Below are positions 39,218 to 49,690 of a stretch of 64,000 bases of DNA, one piece after another (within the stretch, counting starts at the first letter, position 1; each line of letters starts with the position of its first letter). The notes beneath the pieces were generated by a model that was given only the letters and a program-made list of their open reading frames with translations, was not told the origin of the DNA and made no database searches. Origin of the DNA: Chamaelirium japonicum (lineage: Eukaryota > Streptophyta > Magnoliopsida > Liliales > Melanthiaceae); NCBI GenBank assembly GCA_947650365.1, contig CANTAL010000192.1, positions 1 through 64,000 on the forward strand, in the 5' to 3' direction. Made by a program: the position numbers and the translations under genes.

Positions 39218-39755
39218 GTGAAGCTCTTTCACGTGACTTCGGAGTTACCGTAGCTGCTACAGATATTCCTTCCTTTGTATGTTACCTAATGTGTACTTTA
39301 AATTATTAAATACGTATTTTAGATTACAAAAAGCGTACTGAACATCATCTAAAACGTACTTTAAATTGTCATACAGTGAAGCTCTTTCACGTGACTTTGG
39401 AGTTATTGTAGCTGCTACAGATATTGCTTCCTCTGTATGTTACCTAAAACATATTTAAAATTATTAAATATGTATTTTAGATTACTAAAATCGTGTAGAA
39501 CATTATCTAAAGTGTATTTTAATATACCCATAGCGTCTACAATAACTTCAAAAGAATTGTTCTGTAGTTAAACTCATTCATGTGGCATCGGAGTTACTGA
39601 AGTCGCTACAGTTATTATTTCTTACGTGTGTTACCTAAAACACATTTTAAATAAATAAATAAATATTTTAGATTACTAAAAGTATATTAAATATTATTTA
39701 AAATATATTTTAATTTACTCATAGCGTCTATAATAATTTTTTAAAATATTATTAT
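39218..39755. repeat. Tandem repeat, three units of about 160-190 bp
   Basis: Units start at about 39218, 39376 and 39567 with GTGAAGCTCTTTCACGTGAC or close variants. Each continues with GGAGTTACCGTAGCTGCTAC-type, TATGTTACCTAA and TTTTAGATTAC motifs. The third is the most diverged. The young copia element is inserted in the last unit, and the A/T-rich continuation reappears beyond 53725. Confidence 0.7.
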
Positions 39756-39908
39756 TGTTGGGAAAAACGTATTGTATTATTCATTTACCCCCCTATATAT
39801 AGGCATAATTGGAGGTTGGGATAGAGACGGGGAAATCTCCTATCCCATGAATCTAGGGGTATTTATCCGGTGGGCATCCATATCCGATGCAACCACCGTT
39901 TCATAACA
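39756..39908 (-). repeat. 3' LTR of the copia fossil
   Basis: 153 bp, TGTTGGGAAAAACG ... TTTCATAACA on the + strand, 152 of 153 positions identical to the right-hand LTR. Confidence 0.95.
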
Positions 39909-42900
39909 CTCCCCCTTGGATGACCACCATTTATCAATGATTGCCTCATTAAAACCTTTGATGGAAAAACCCAGTGGGAAAAATCCTATCAAAGGAAAAA
40001 GAGTACAATCTTAGTTCTTCAGGAATAAGTTCTTCAGGAACTATGGTGGGTGCGCATAATGCTGCCTCGTTAAAACCTTTGATGGAAAAACCCTGTGGGA
40101 AAAACCCTACCAAAGAAAAAAGAGTACAGCGCGCATAAATTTGCATCTTCAGGATGCCCTCCGCCTAACTATTACATTATCACTATTACATCTCTCCCCC
40201 TGATTATATCTCCTCCTGATTACATTATTACATCTCTCCCCCTGATTATATCTTCTCCTTATTACATCAATTTGTTTGGTGATTGAGCCATCGCAGTCCG
40301 ATGCCGTACACCATCTTCTGAAAAGTAGACTTGGGCAAGGCTTTGGTGAAAAGATCCGCAAGATTATCGCTTGACCGTACTTGCTTGACTTCAATCTCCC
40401 TTTTCTTCTGAAGTTCGTGGGTGTAGAAAAACTTTGGTGAGATGTGCTTTGTTCGATCTCCCTTGATGAAGCCAGCTTGAATTTGAGCAATACATGCGGT
40501 ATTATCTTCGTGGATAACTGTCGGCTCTTTGGTAACTGATGCCAACTGGCAACTGCTTCTGATATGCTGCACAAGTGACCTCAACCATACGCATTCTCTA
40601 CTTGCTTCATGCAGGGCTAATATTTCAGCATGGTTCGACGATGTAGCCACAAGTGTTTGTTTGGTCGATCTCCAAGAAATAGCTGCATTGTTATTCAAAA
40701 ATACATACCCTGTTTGGGATCGACCCTTATGGGGGTCAGAGAGAAAACCTGAATCTGCATAGCCAATCAAGTGAGGAGTACCACAAGAATAAAACAATCC
40801 TATATCAGTGGTTCCTCGCAAATATCTAAATATTTGCTTTATTCAATTCCAATGCCTAAGAGTCGGTTCTGAACTGTATCTAGCCAATAGATTAACAGAA
40901 AAACATATATCTGGTCTAGTACATTGAGCTAAATACAATAAAGCACCAATAGCACTTAAATACGGTTTTTCAGAACCAAGAATAGTTTCATGTTCCTCTT
41001 TAGGTCTAAATGGATCTTTATGAATATCAAGAGGTCTAACTACCATGGGAGTGCTTAGTGGGTGACATTTATCCATATTAAATTTCTTTAACAAATTTTC
41101 AGTATATAATGATTGATGTACTAAAATCCCACTAGAGTTACGCTCGATCTGCAGGCCGAGACAAAACTTAGTATCACCAAGTTCTTTTATTTCAAACTCC
41201 CTTTTTAGATAATCAGAAGTTTTCTTGAGCTCTTCAGGAGTCCCAATCAAGTTTATGTCATCCACATAAACTGCAATTATAGTAAATCCATTTTCTGATT
41301 TCTTTATAAAAACGCATGGGCATATGGGATCATTCTTATAACCTTCCCTAGACAAGTATTCACTAAGGCGATTGTACCACATCCTTCCGGATTGCTTCAG
41401 GCCGTACAATGCTCGTCTTAGTTTTATCGAGTGCGCACTCTTTGATGTTGCTTCAGGCAACTTGAATCCTTTTGGGACTTTTAATGTTGCTTCAGGCAAC
41501 TTGAATCCTTCTGGGATTTTCATATAAATATCTGCGTCTAGGTTCCCGTATAGATATGCCGTTACGACATCCATTAGTCTCATCTCTAGTTTTTCAGAAA
41601 CTGTGAGATTAATGAGATATCTAAATGTAACTATATCCATAATAGGGGAATAGGTCTCTTCATAATCAATTCCGGGTTTCTGCAGGAATCCCTGGGCTAC
41701 AAGCCTTGCCTTATATCTAGCGATTTCATTATTTTCATTTCTTTTCCTTACAAACACCCATTTGAAACCTACAGGGTTTACGTTATTTGGTGTTTGTACT
41801 ATAGGTCCAAATACTCCACGTTTCTTGAGAGATTCAAGTTCAGCTTGAATAACTTCTCTCCATTTTGGCCAATCAGTTCTATGTCGGCATTCATATATAC
41901 TACGTGGTTCATTATCTTCATCATCGCCCTTTGTTATTTCAGTAGCTACTTTGTATGCAAATATGTCATCGATGACTATTTCCTTTCGGTCCCAAATTTC
42001 ACCCCTCATATGGAATATTGAGCTCTCATTATTTGGTACCGGTACCTTATCCATAATCACTGCAGGGATCTCTTCAGGAGTTTGAGGAAAATTTGGCCGT
42101 TGGGAAATATTTTCTTCTGGAAAAATATGGTCCATAATCTCTTCTGGAGCATTATGACCAGGTTCTTCTAGAACCTTAACTTTTTCTGGAGTTTTAGGGC
42201 ATGATTTCTCATTCAACTTCCTCTTCCGGGGAACTGAATCTTTGGAACCTATAGGTCTGCCACGTTTCTGACATGCAGCAGTTTCATTAGTGGGAGTTGG
42301 AATATTAATTCTTGCAGGTACATTCTTGGCTGGAACAAATGACTTAGTTACATTAGTTGCATCATTAAAGGCATCAGGTAATTGATTTGCAATATCTTGC
42401 AAATGCAAAATCCTTTTTACTTCTACCTCACATTGGGGAGATCTAGGATCTAGATGAGACATAGTGGAAGTATTCCACGATAATTCACGCCGTTCTTCGG
42501 GAACAGGTCGTTGCCTAGAAACTTCTTTATCTCCCCCTAACGGCGGGAAGACTGTCTCATCGAAATGACAATCTGCAAATCTAGCAGTAAATAGATCACT
42601 TGTTAAGGGTTCTAAGAATCTTATGATTGAAGGTGAGTCAAAATCGATATAAATCCCCAATCTACGTTGGGGACCCATCTTAGATCTATTTGGAGGGGGA
42701 ATAGGGACATGTACAGTACATCCAAACTTTCTAAGATGAGAAATATTAGGCTGAATACCTGACACAAGTTGTGCAGGAGAAAAATTATGGTATGAAGTAG
42801 TCTGAGTCTAACAAGATTAGCAGTATGCAAGATAGCATGCCCTCATGCAAAAATTGGAAGTCTGGATTGTAAGAGTAATGGTCTAGCTATTAATTGCAAG

Positions 42901-43412
42901 CGCTTGATAAAAGCTTCAGCAAGGCCATTCTGGGTGTGGACATGGGGGACAGAATGTTCGACTTCTATTCCGATGGATGTGCAGAAGTCATTGAAGATTT
43001 TAGAAGAGAATTCAGCTGCATTATCCAATCGGATAGATTTGATAGGGTTATCAGGAAAACTAGCTCTAAGTTTGATAATCTGGGATAATAATCTAGCAAA
43101 TGCTAAATTTCTAGTGGAGAGTAGGCTCACGTATGACCATCTAGTAGATGCATCTATTAGGACTAGGGCTGTGCAAAAACCGACCCGGACCGTCTAACCG
43201 AACCGAAACCGATCATAATTTAACCGAAAAAACCGACCCGAATATTAAACCGAACCAAAACGGAACCGAACCGACTAAACCGATTAATTCGGTTTCGGGT
43301 TCGGATCCCGGGTACGGAAAACCAAACCGAAACCGAAATACCCGACCCGACTCTGTATAGTGTATATTAGTATTTAGTAATATTACCGCGTGAGTGCGTG
43401 ACTGCGTGTTAT

Positions 43413-43419
43413 TATAAAA
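43413..43419 (+). promoter_or_regulatory. Candidate TATA box of the hAT transposase transcript
   Basis: TATAAAA preceded by a GC-rich segment and followed after about 30 bases by a CT-rich, initiator-like stretch (CCTTCTCTCAG). It lies upstream of the RPS13-derived exons and inside the left end of the hAT element. Prediction by motif only. Confidence 0.45.
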
Positions 43420-43995
43420 GACCCGAGCGAGCGCCGCACCTCCTTCTCTCAGTTTTCTGAGTCCTCGGCCCAAAACCCTAGCGGTGCTTCGGAGTCCTTC
43501 GGACTCGACGCGACGGCGACACCTCCTCGGCGCGACGGCGACACCTCCTCGGCTCGAAGGTGATTCGAAGTCTCGGACCCGCATCTCCTCCTCGACGCGA
43601 CGGCGACGGCCTATTCTGTGGCTTATCGGCTGACGGCGACGGCCGACGCCCGACGGTGACGGCCCTAAATCCGAGCAGCTCCTCCTCCTCGCCGACAGCG
43701 ACGGCCAATGCCCTAAGTCTCGGACCCGCATCTCCTCCTCCTCGCCAACAGCGACGGCCCTAAATCTGAGCAGCATCTCCTCCTCGGCGGCGTCGGCACC
43801 TCCTCCAGCCTCTCTGTCCTCTAAGCCCTCTCTGACCTCTGGCTTGGCCCTCCCCTTACACTCTCACAGGCTCACAGCCTCAGCCCTCAGGCTCTGCCCT
43901 CTGCAGTTTGGACCTCTGCCTCTGGTGCGTTACTACGTTCCCTTCCCTTCCCTCCCCGGCTGGCGAGTGGCGGCTGCATCCTGATTCCCCTCCTC

Positions 43996-44252
43996 AAGGC
44001 TCAGGTCAAGGGCGTCACCGGAAAGGCGAAAACAAGATCCTGCGCATCCTCAAGGCTTACGGTAACGGTATTATCCATTCTCTCTCTCTCTCGAAAGGTC
44101 ATTTTTGTGTTTCTGAATCTCTGAATCTCTGATGGTTTAACTTTGTACTTTTGTAGGGCTGAGGCTGAGGGCTGATCCTAGTGGAGAGCAGGATCCACCG
44201 CCTCTCTCGCTACTACTAGAGGACCAAGAAGCTCCCTCCCGTCTGGAAATAG
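43996..44252 (+). pseudogene. RPS13 (40S ribosomal protein S13, uS15) fragments captured in the hAT
   Basis: Positions 43996-44061 encode AQVKGVTG and, after a small insertion, NKILRILKAYG, then a GT donor. After an intron ending in TTTGTAG at 44156, about 44173-44250 encodes LILVESRIHRLSRYY, a stop, then RTKKLPPVWK. Both blocks match cytosolic RPS13 (AQVKSVTGNKILRILKAHG and LILVESRIHRLARYYK). The central part of the protein is missing. A donor (ATA|GTGAGC at 44253) and an acceptor just before the transposase ATG indicate that these pieces serve as 5' leader exons of the transposase transcript. The presence of introns points to capture at the DNA level. Confidence 0.85.
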
Positions 44253-44785
44253 TGAGCAACCCTCTATTTTTCTGCTTCTTTGATTGCTGAATGAGTGAAT
44301 GCATTATGTTTGGTTGATTATTATACTTTCTTTAAACTAATTAAATTCTGCCCTTCGATCACCTGCATGGTTGGCACGTCTGCTATTAGATTTACACATG
44401 ATTAGTTTAGATTTATCCAATTTGAAGTTGAGAGTTTACTTATGAACGACATAACAATTTTTTTTTTTTTTGAGGATCATCACCTCCCAATTGATAGCAC
44501 ATACATAATTTTTCAGATATTGATTTAGTATTAATCCATAAAGCAAGCTTCATCGATTATTGGGTGATGCTTGTTGAGATTCTTGGGACTGTGATTTGTG
44601 AATGTGTAGCTAGTTAGAAATTTGCTACGCGATACCGAATTGAAAAATGAGATTTGCAACTTGGAGTTGCATTTTATTATTTATTTAACTACTTGAAATC
44701 TTGATTGGATATTTTGCTTTCTTGCAACAAGTATGGTATCCAATTTCTGATTTTTACTAATTTTGATTTTTATTTTAATTTGTAG

Positions 44786-46897
44786 ATGGAGCATGACATC
44801 AATACTCTTCAGGCTAGTACTCCTCCTAGTAGTCATGGTGAAAATATCACACCCGCAAATACTTACACAAGTGGCACTTCCTCCAATCCCACACCAATTG
44901 AACTTCGTGATGATGAAGTTGTTGAATCATTGGAGAAGGGGGAGAAGGGAGCTAAGAGGAGAAAGGCTGAAATTTGGAACCACTTCATAGTGAATGATAT
45001 TGGTGACGTTGCCTCTTGTAAGTATTGCAAATCTGAAATTAAGTGTCATTCCAAAAAAAATGGAACTACTAGTTTACATAATCATTTTGGTTGTTGCAAG
45101 AAAAATCCAAATAAAGGAGATCCAAAGCAAAAAATATTATCTTTTGAAGGCAAGAAGGGTGATGGGTGTAATCTTGTAGCTATTGGGTTTAGCAAAGAGG
45201 CTTGTAGGGATGCCTTGGCTAAGATGGTGATTCTAGATGAGTTACCGTTTAGATTTGTTGAAGGAGAAGGGTTCCGTCAGTTTTGCAGTGTGGCTGTTCC
45301 TAGGTTAGAGCTTCCATCTCGTTTTACAATTTCAAGAAATGTGTGGAGTCTTGTTCAAGATGAGAAAAAGAAGTTGAAAAGTGCACTAGTCAACCATTGC
45401 CAAAGGGTTTGCCTTACCACTGACACATGGACCTCTTTGCAAAACATCAATTACATGGCTCTCACAGCCCACTTTATTGACAATGAATGGAAGTTGCAAA
45501 AGAGGATCCTTAATTTTGCTCAAGTGGTTAATCACAAGGGGGAAACAATGGCTAAAGAAATTGATCGTTGCTTGCGTGAGTGGGGTATTAAAAAAGTATT
45601 CACAATTACAGTTGATAATGCTAGCTCAAATGATGTAGGAGTTGGGTTGTTGAGGAAGAAGCTTGTAAAAGAGGGTCGTTGTGTGTTGAGTGGGGAATTC
45701 CTACATATGAGGTGTTGTGCTCATATAATAAATCTAATAGTGAATGATGGATTAAAAGATCTCCATAATTCAATTCAAAGTATACGCAATGCTGTTAGAT
45801 ATGTAAGATCTTCTCCTAGTAGGTTGACAAGATTTAAAACTTGTGCAAAAGAGGAGCTTATTGAATGTAAGGCAGGGCTAATCTTGGATGTGCCTACTAG
45901 ATGGAATTCCACCTACTTGATGTTGGATTTTGCACTGAAGTATGAAGAAGCTTTTGAAAGAATGACAATTGAAGATCTTGACTATCAAGCTCACTTTGGA
46001 GAGGATGAGGGTGGGAAGAGAAGAATGGGACCACCCAAGTTTCATGATTGGGAGAATGCTAAAGTGTTTGTACAATTTTTGAAGTCCTTCTATGATGTCA
46101 CTGTTAAAGTTAGTGGGTCTAAGTATGTCACTTCAAATTCTTATTTTGCAGAACTTTGTAAAATGCAAGTCAAATTAACTCACTGGTCTCAACAGGAAGA
46201 TGCTTTGTTGAAAAGAATGGCTTTGAGTATGAAAGCAAAATATGATAAGTATTGGGGCTCACTTGATAAGATCAATAAGTTATTGTTTGTTGCAGTTGTG
46301 CTTGATCCTAGGTACAAACTTGAGTACATCATATGGAATTTTAAAAAGATATATGAAGATCATATTGCAGATATGATGACAAAGGGGGTGAGGGACACTG
46401 CGATGCAATTATTTCTGTTTTATAGTATGAGTGACCCTAATCAAGAATCGAATGTTGGAGATTCAAGAGATGAGATTATGAAAGAGAGTGAAAGTGCTTT
46501 TGATGATGCTTATGATTTTGAGTTTGAATGTTTAAAAGATGAGCAAGATGTATTGAAAAACAAAAATGAGCTTGACAGATATTTGGTAGAGCCTAAAGAG
46601 AAAAGCGTACGTGACTTTGATGTCTTGGCTTGGTGGAAAGCAAATATCCCCAGATATCAGATTTTGTCTCAGATAGCACGAGATGTATTAGCCGTTCCAA
46701 TTTCTACTGTAGCTTCTGAATCGGCATTTAGCACTGGAGGTCGTATTCTTGATCCCTTTCGCAGTTCATTGGGTCCTAAGATGGTGGAGGCATTGATATG
46801 TGGACAGAATTGGCTTCGATCTTCACATCTACCGCTTGATCTTCCACCACAAGTGGAGGAAGCTGTTGAAGACCCAGATTTAGATAATTATAAATGA
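44786..46897 (+). CDS. hAT transposase, intact 703-residue frame
   Basis: A single exon with its ATG directly after the acceptor TTTGTAG. Residues about 62-103 form a BED zinc finger (W64, C78-x2-C81, H98, H100). Residues about 205-420 form the RNase H-like core with LTTDTWTS (D213), FTITVDNASSND (D277), CCAHIINLIV and the conserved DVPTRWNSTYLML (W373). Near the C-terminus, STVASESAFSTGGRI (E645, likely third acidic residue) lies in the hAT dimerisation domain with LDRYLVEP and WWKANIPRYQILSQIARDVL. It resembles RICESLEEPER-like plant hAT proteins, which cut and paste DNA with 8-bp target duplications. Such proteins are sometimes domesticated, but the flanking terminal repeats and target duplication show this is still inside a transposon. 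No stop or frameshift, so possibly active. Confidence 0.93.
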   Translation: MEHDINTLQASTPPSSHGENITPANTYTSGTSSNPTPIELRDDEVVESLEKGEKGAKRRKAEIWNHFIVNDIGDVASCKYCKSEIKCHSKKNGTTSLHNHFGCCKKNPNKGDPKQKILSFEGKKGDGCNLVAIGFSKEACRDALAKMVILDELPFRFVEGEGFRQFCSVAVPRLELPSRFTISRNVWSLVQDEKKKLKSALVNHCQRVCLTTDTWTSLQNINYMALTAHFIDNEWKLQKRILNFAQVVNHKGETMAKEIDRCLREWGIKKVFTITVDNASSNDVGVGLLRKKLVKEGRCVLSGEFLHMRCCAHIINLIVNDGLKDLHNSIQSIRNAVRYVRSSPSRLTRFKTCAKEELIECKAGLILDVPTRWNSTYLMLDFALKYEEAFERMTIEDLDYQAHFGEDEGGKRRMGPPKFHDWENAKVFVQFLKSFYDVTVKVSGSKYVTSNSYFAELCKMQVKLTHWSQQEDALLKRMALSMKAKYDKYWGSLDKINKLLFVAVVLDPRYKLEYIIWNFKKIYEDHIADMMTKGVRDTAMQLFLFYSMSDPNQESNVGDSRDEIMKESESAFDDAYDFEFECLKDEQDVLKNKNELDRYLVEPKEKSVRDFDVLAWWKANIPRYQILSQIARDVLAVPISTVASESAFSTGGRILDPFRSSLGPKMVEALICGQNWLRSSHLPLDLPPQVEEAVEDPDLDNYK

Positions 46898-47875
46898 ATA
46901 TGTATTTTATTACTATGCAATGTGCATTATTGGATTTTGAGTTTGTATGTGAACACTAAATGTTTCTGATATTATTTTTATGTTCATTCCTTCAGAAACT
47001 TCTATTTCAGAGAATGCAGACTAAAGTGTTTTTTGGTACTTGGTATGGTCTTTACTCTTTAGTTTTATTAATTTTTCCTTGCTAATTGCATTAAGGGTAT
47101 TTGCTTCTTATGGTTAAGATAATGCTTACTGGTGTGTTTGCTCTCACTTTAGGAACTACAGGAATTAATGTTGGATTTAGCTTTATTGGACGTGACTTTT
47201 ATAATGCACTTGCTAGTAAGTTCAATGCTTTATTCGAAAAATGATGTCCATCATCCAATATTACTGTCTAACATATTCCGCTCTTGTTATATATATATAA
47301 ATGATAACAGTGGCTTACTGGAGCGAACCATAGGGACTGGAGTTGATTTAGATGGCTCGACTGGATGGTGGACATGGTAGATAGGAAGGCGGCAGTTTGG
47401 CCGTAAAATACTAAAATAATTTGCTCATCTTAGTTGTTTGTCTTGTTTTCTCGCTTATTGATTGAAACTTGAAAGTGATGATATGTTTTTTGTTGTTTAT
47501 GTTCTAAATTCTAGGAACCCTATAACATTCTAATTTTTATCATATTCTGAAGTTTCAAATGTGCTTGTATTTGTGATTACAACTGCATGTAGTTGTAGTG
47601 GTGGAATCGGAACTGTTGTAGTTTGGATGCATTTTTTTATTTGTGAGGTCGGATGCAATTTTTTATGTGCTCAGGACCTCAGGTGGAGGTGCTTTACTGC
47701 TTTGTGTTTATACTGTTTGATACTTTGATTTCCATTCACAGTTTTCCACTTCACAGTTCACAGGTATTCCCTACTCATCTATATGCTGGTTCTATAGATT
47801 GATAATTGGCTCCTCTCTACCCACTCACCAACAGAGAGGGCCTGTGTGACGGTTCCCGCTATTGTTTGCCCACAG

Positions 47876-47953
47876 ATTCGTATACACAGGCTCTATCAGA
47901 TCATCAAGGACCGCGGCCCCTTCACCGTCTCCAACACCTGGAACCACGCCAAG
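47876..47953 (+). pseudogene. Captured host exon, family not identified
   Basis: A 78-nt exon between CCCACAG and GTAAAC encodes 26 residues, RIHRLYQIIKDRGPFTVSNT followed by WNHAK. The codon-like composition (GC-rich, no stops) differs from the AT-rich surroundings. It reads like an exon of a conserved plant nuclear gene, but I cannot name it. It lies about 1 kb downstream of the transposase. Confidence 0.55.
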
Positions 47954-48710
47954 GTAAACTCGACCCCCAAACACAACATTTACTTTCGAATCTATTTGGT
48001 GGTAGGTTTTAGTAACCGAGCTTATTCATGGGTCATTCAGGAAGGTGTTTGATGAAATGCTTGTGAAGCTCTTGTTTCGAATCTTGTTTTTGTTGACTGA
48101 TGAAAAACTCTTCCTCCTCATTGTAGTCCCATCAGGCTGATTTTTCTTCAGACCCTTTTTAAAAACATATTGTTGCTTGAGAGAAAGAGTCTGAGCTTCT
48201 TGCATATGTAGTTGATAGGCCGGCCAGTTATCTCATCACTTGATGTTATAGATAAATCAGTTCTCCAAATCGTTAAGTTTGTTCATCATGCATCAAAGAA
48301 CATTCCTATTGCTGATGGATATTAGTCCTTAGAATAGTTTGCCCCAAGATCACGTTGGAATTGAGCTATGTCTGCACTCTGCATTTTCTCATGCTAAGAT
48401 GCATAGAAAATTTCACACGTTACACCACCATCTGAAACTGAAGAAGAAAAATAACCTCAGGATTTGTTTTGGACTTTGTTTACTTGCCTTACCACCAATT
48501 GTTTTGGACCAAATACTGTGGATTAATAAAGGCAACCAAGAAATGGCATTATGGCATGCTGATTGTCATTTTGTATGGCAAACAATTTCTAGATGTGCAT
48601 GTTTTTTCATTACATTGTATACTGTCATGGATACTATATGCCACAAAGTTATTTTGTTTGTGTTCTTTGCTAGACAAGCATTGACTAGATTGGCTTGTTA
48701 GCCTTGTTCT

Positions 48711-48872
48711 TTGTTTTCACTGCCCAAGCCTCATGCTGCCTCACATGGACCAAGGGATGAGACTCCTTTTTATTCAGGTGGAGCTGTCCCTGATTATTTG
48801 GAACAAAAACGAATTCAGAAAATTTTGCTACTTGGACCTCAAGGATCTGAAACAAGCACCATGTTTAAGCAG
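48711..48872 (+). pseudogene. Captured exon of an extra-large G protein (XLG)
   Basis: Encodes GGAVPDYLEQKRIQKILLLG then PQGSETSTMFKQ, followed by a GT donor at 48873. It matches the start of the G-alpha-like domain of plant XLG proteins, around the P-loop GxxGxGTSTIFKQ. The P-loop has E where G is expected. Only this exon is present. It carries the original exon/intron border, so it came from genomic DNA. Confidence 0.8.
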
Positions 48873-49002
48873 GTAAGACCATATGTCTTCTTACAGAGTT
48901 CACTTTAGGTTTAGTAGATGAACAGAATCAAGAAGCAATTGTAAATTGGAAGTTGATGTTTCTCATTGTTTTTCATTGTTTATCTACTCTGCACTCTGCA
49001 GG

Positions 49003-49330
49003 CTAAGAAAGCTCTCCGGGCTCTCAAAGCACTACGACTGCTGGAACTTCCCGGACGGCAGACTATGACTGGTGCATCGCCGGCGACAGCAAGTATCGTT
49101 TCTCCAGCACCGCGCAGAGCACCCCCCGCTACATGAATTCCGTTCCCAACCCGCCCGCGACTCCGGCGAAGAGCGTCAGCGCATCCGAGGGGATCTTCCG
49201 GAGGTTCCTGAACACACCCAACTACCCGGACTACATGAGTACATGGCGAGCACGCAGTCGTTTGTGGCGAAGGTGCGGTCTCAGAGCACGCCGAGGCAGA
49301 GGCCGGAGCCATCTGGCTATTATATGTTTG
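49003..49330 (+). pseudogene. Captured piece of an IQD (IQ67-domain) protein gene
   Basis: AKKALRALKALRLLE at 49003-49047 resembles the IQ67 region (KALRALKALVRLQ). It is followed in shifted frames by YDWCIAGDSKYRFSSTAQST, PRYMNSVPNPPATPAKSVSA, GIFRRFLNTPNYPDYMS and SQSTPRQRPE, the conserved C-terminal order of plant IQD calmodulin-binding, microtubule-associated proteins. An internal stretch between the IQ region and the C-terminus is missing. GC-rich relative to the element. Confidence 0.78.
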
Positions 49331-49554
49331 GTGGTTGTAAAGGTTAGTAAGGTGGTGAAGCTCCCAAATAATTTATCTGTAGCCTATTGTGCCATCAAAC
49401 AGCTTGTGGCCTCTTTCAGTCAGGATCTTGTTCTGTGATTTTTTTTGCACAGTAATGGCTGTAGTAGTGGCAATGTTTATGATTAAGTTTCTATTGAAGC
49501 AGGGACTATATTATCTTTATCAGGTTTAGTTTTGAATTCCTGATTTCCTGATGC

Positions 49555-49690
49555 TTTGATCTGATGTCGGCTGCTGGCGAGTTTTTTGCCCAGTTTTGAA
49601 TTCCTGATTAAGTTTTTTGCCCAGTTTTGAATTCCTGATGCTTTGCCCAGTTTTGAATTCCTGATTAAGTTTTTTGCCCAGTTTTTTAGT
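49555..49690. repeat. Short tandem repeat in the hAT right arm
   Basis: About four imperfect units containing GCCCAGTTTTGAATTCCTGA with spacers AAGTTTTTT or TGCTTT, unit length about 24-36 bp. It lies between the IQD fragment and the CCGAAACCG subterminal array. Confidence 0.75.

Noticed and set aside
43213-43776. 187-residue - strand frame opposite the hAT leader
   Set aside because: Arg/Glu-rich translation of GCGACGGCGAC repeats antisense to the probable transposase leader; no domain.
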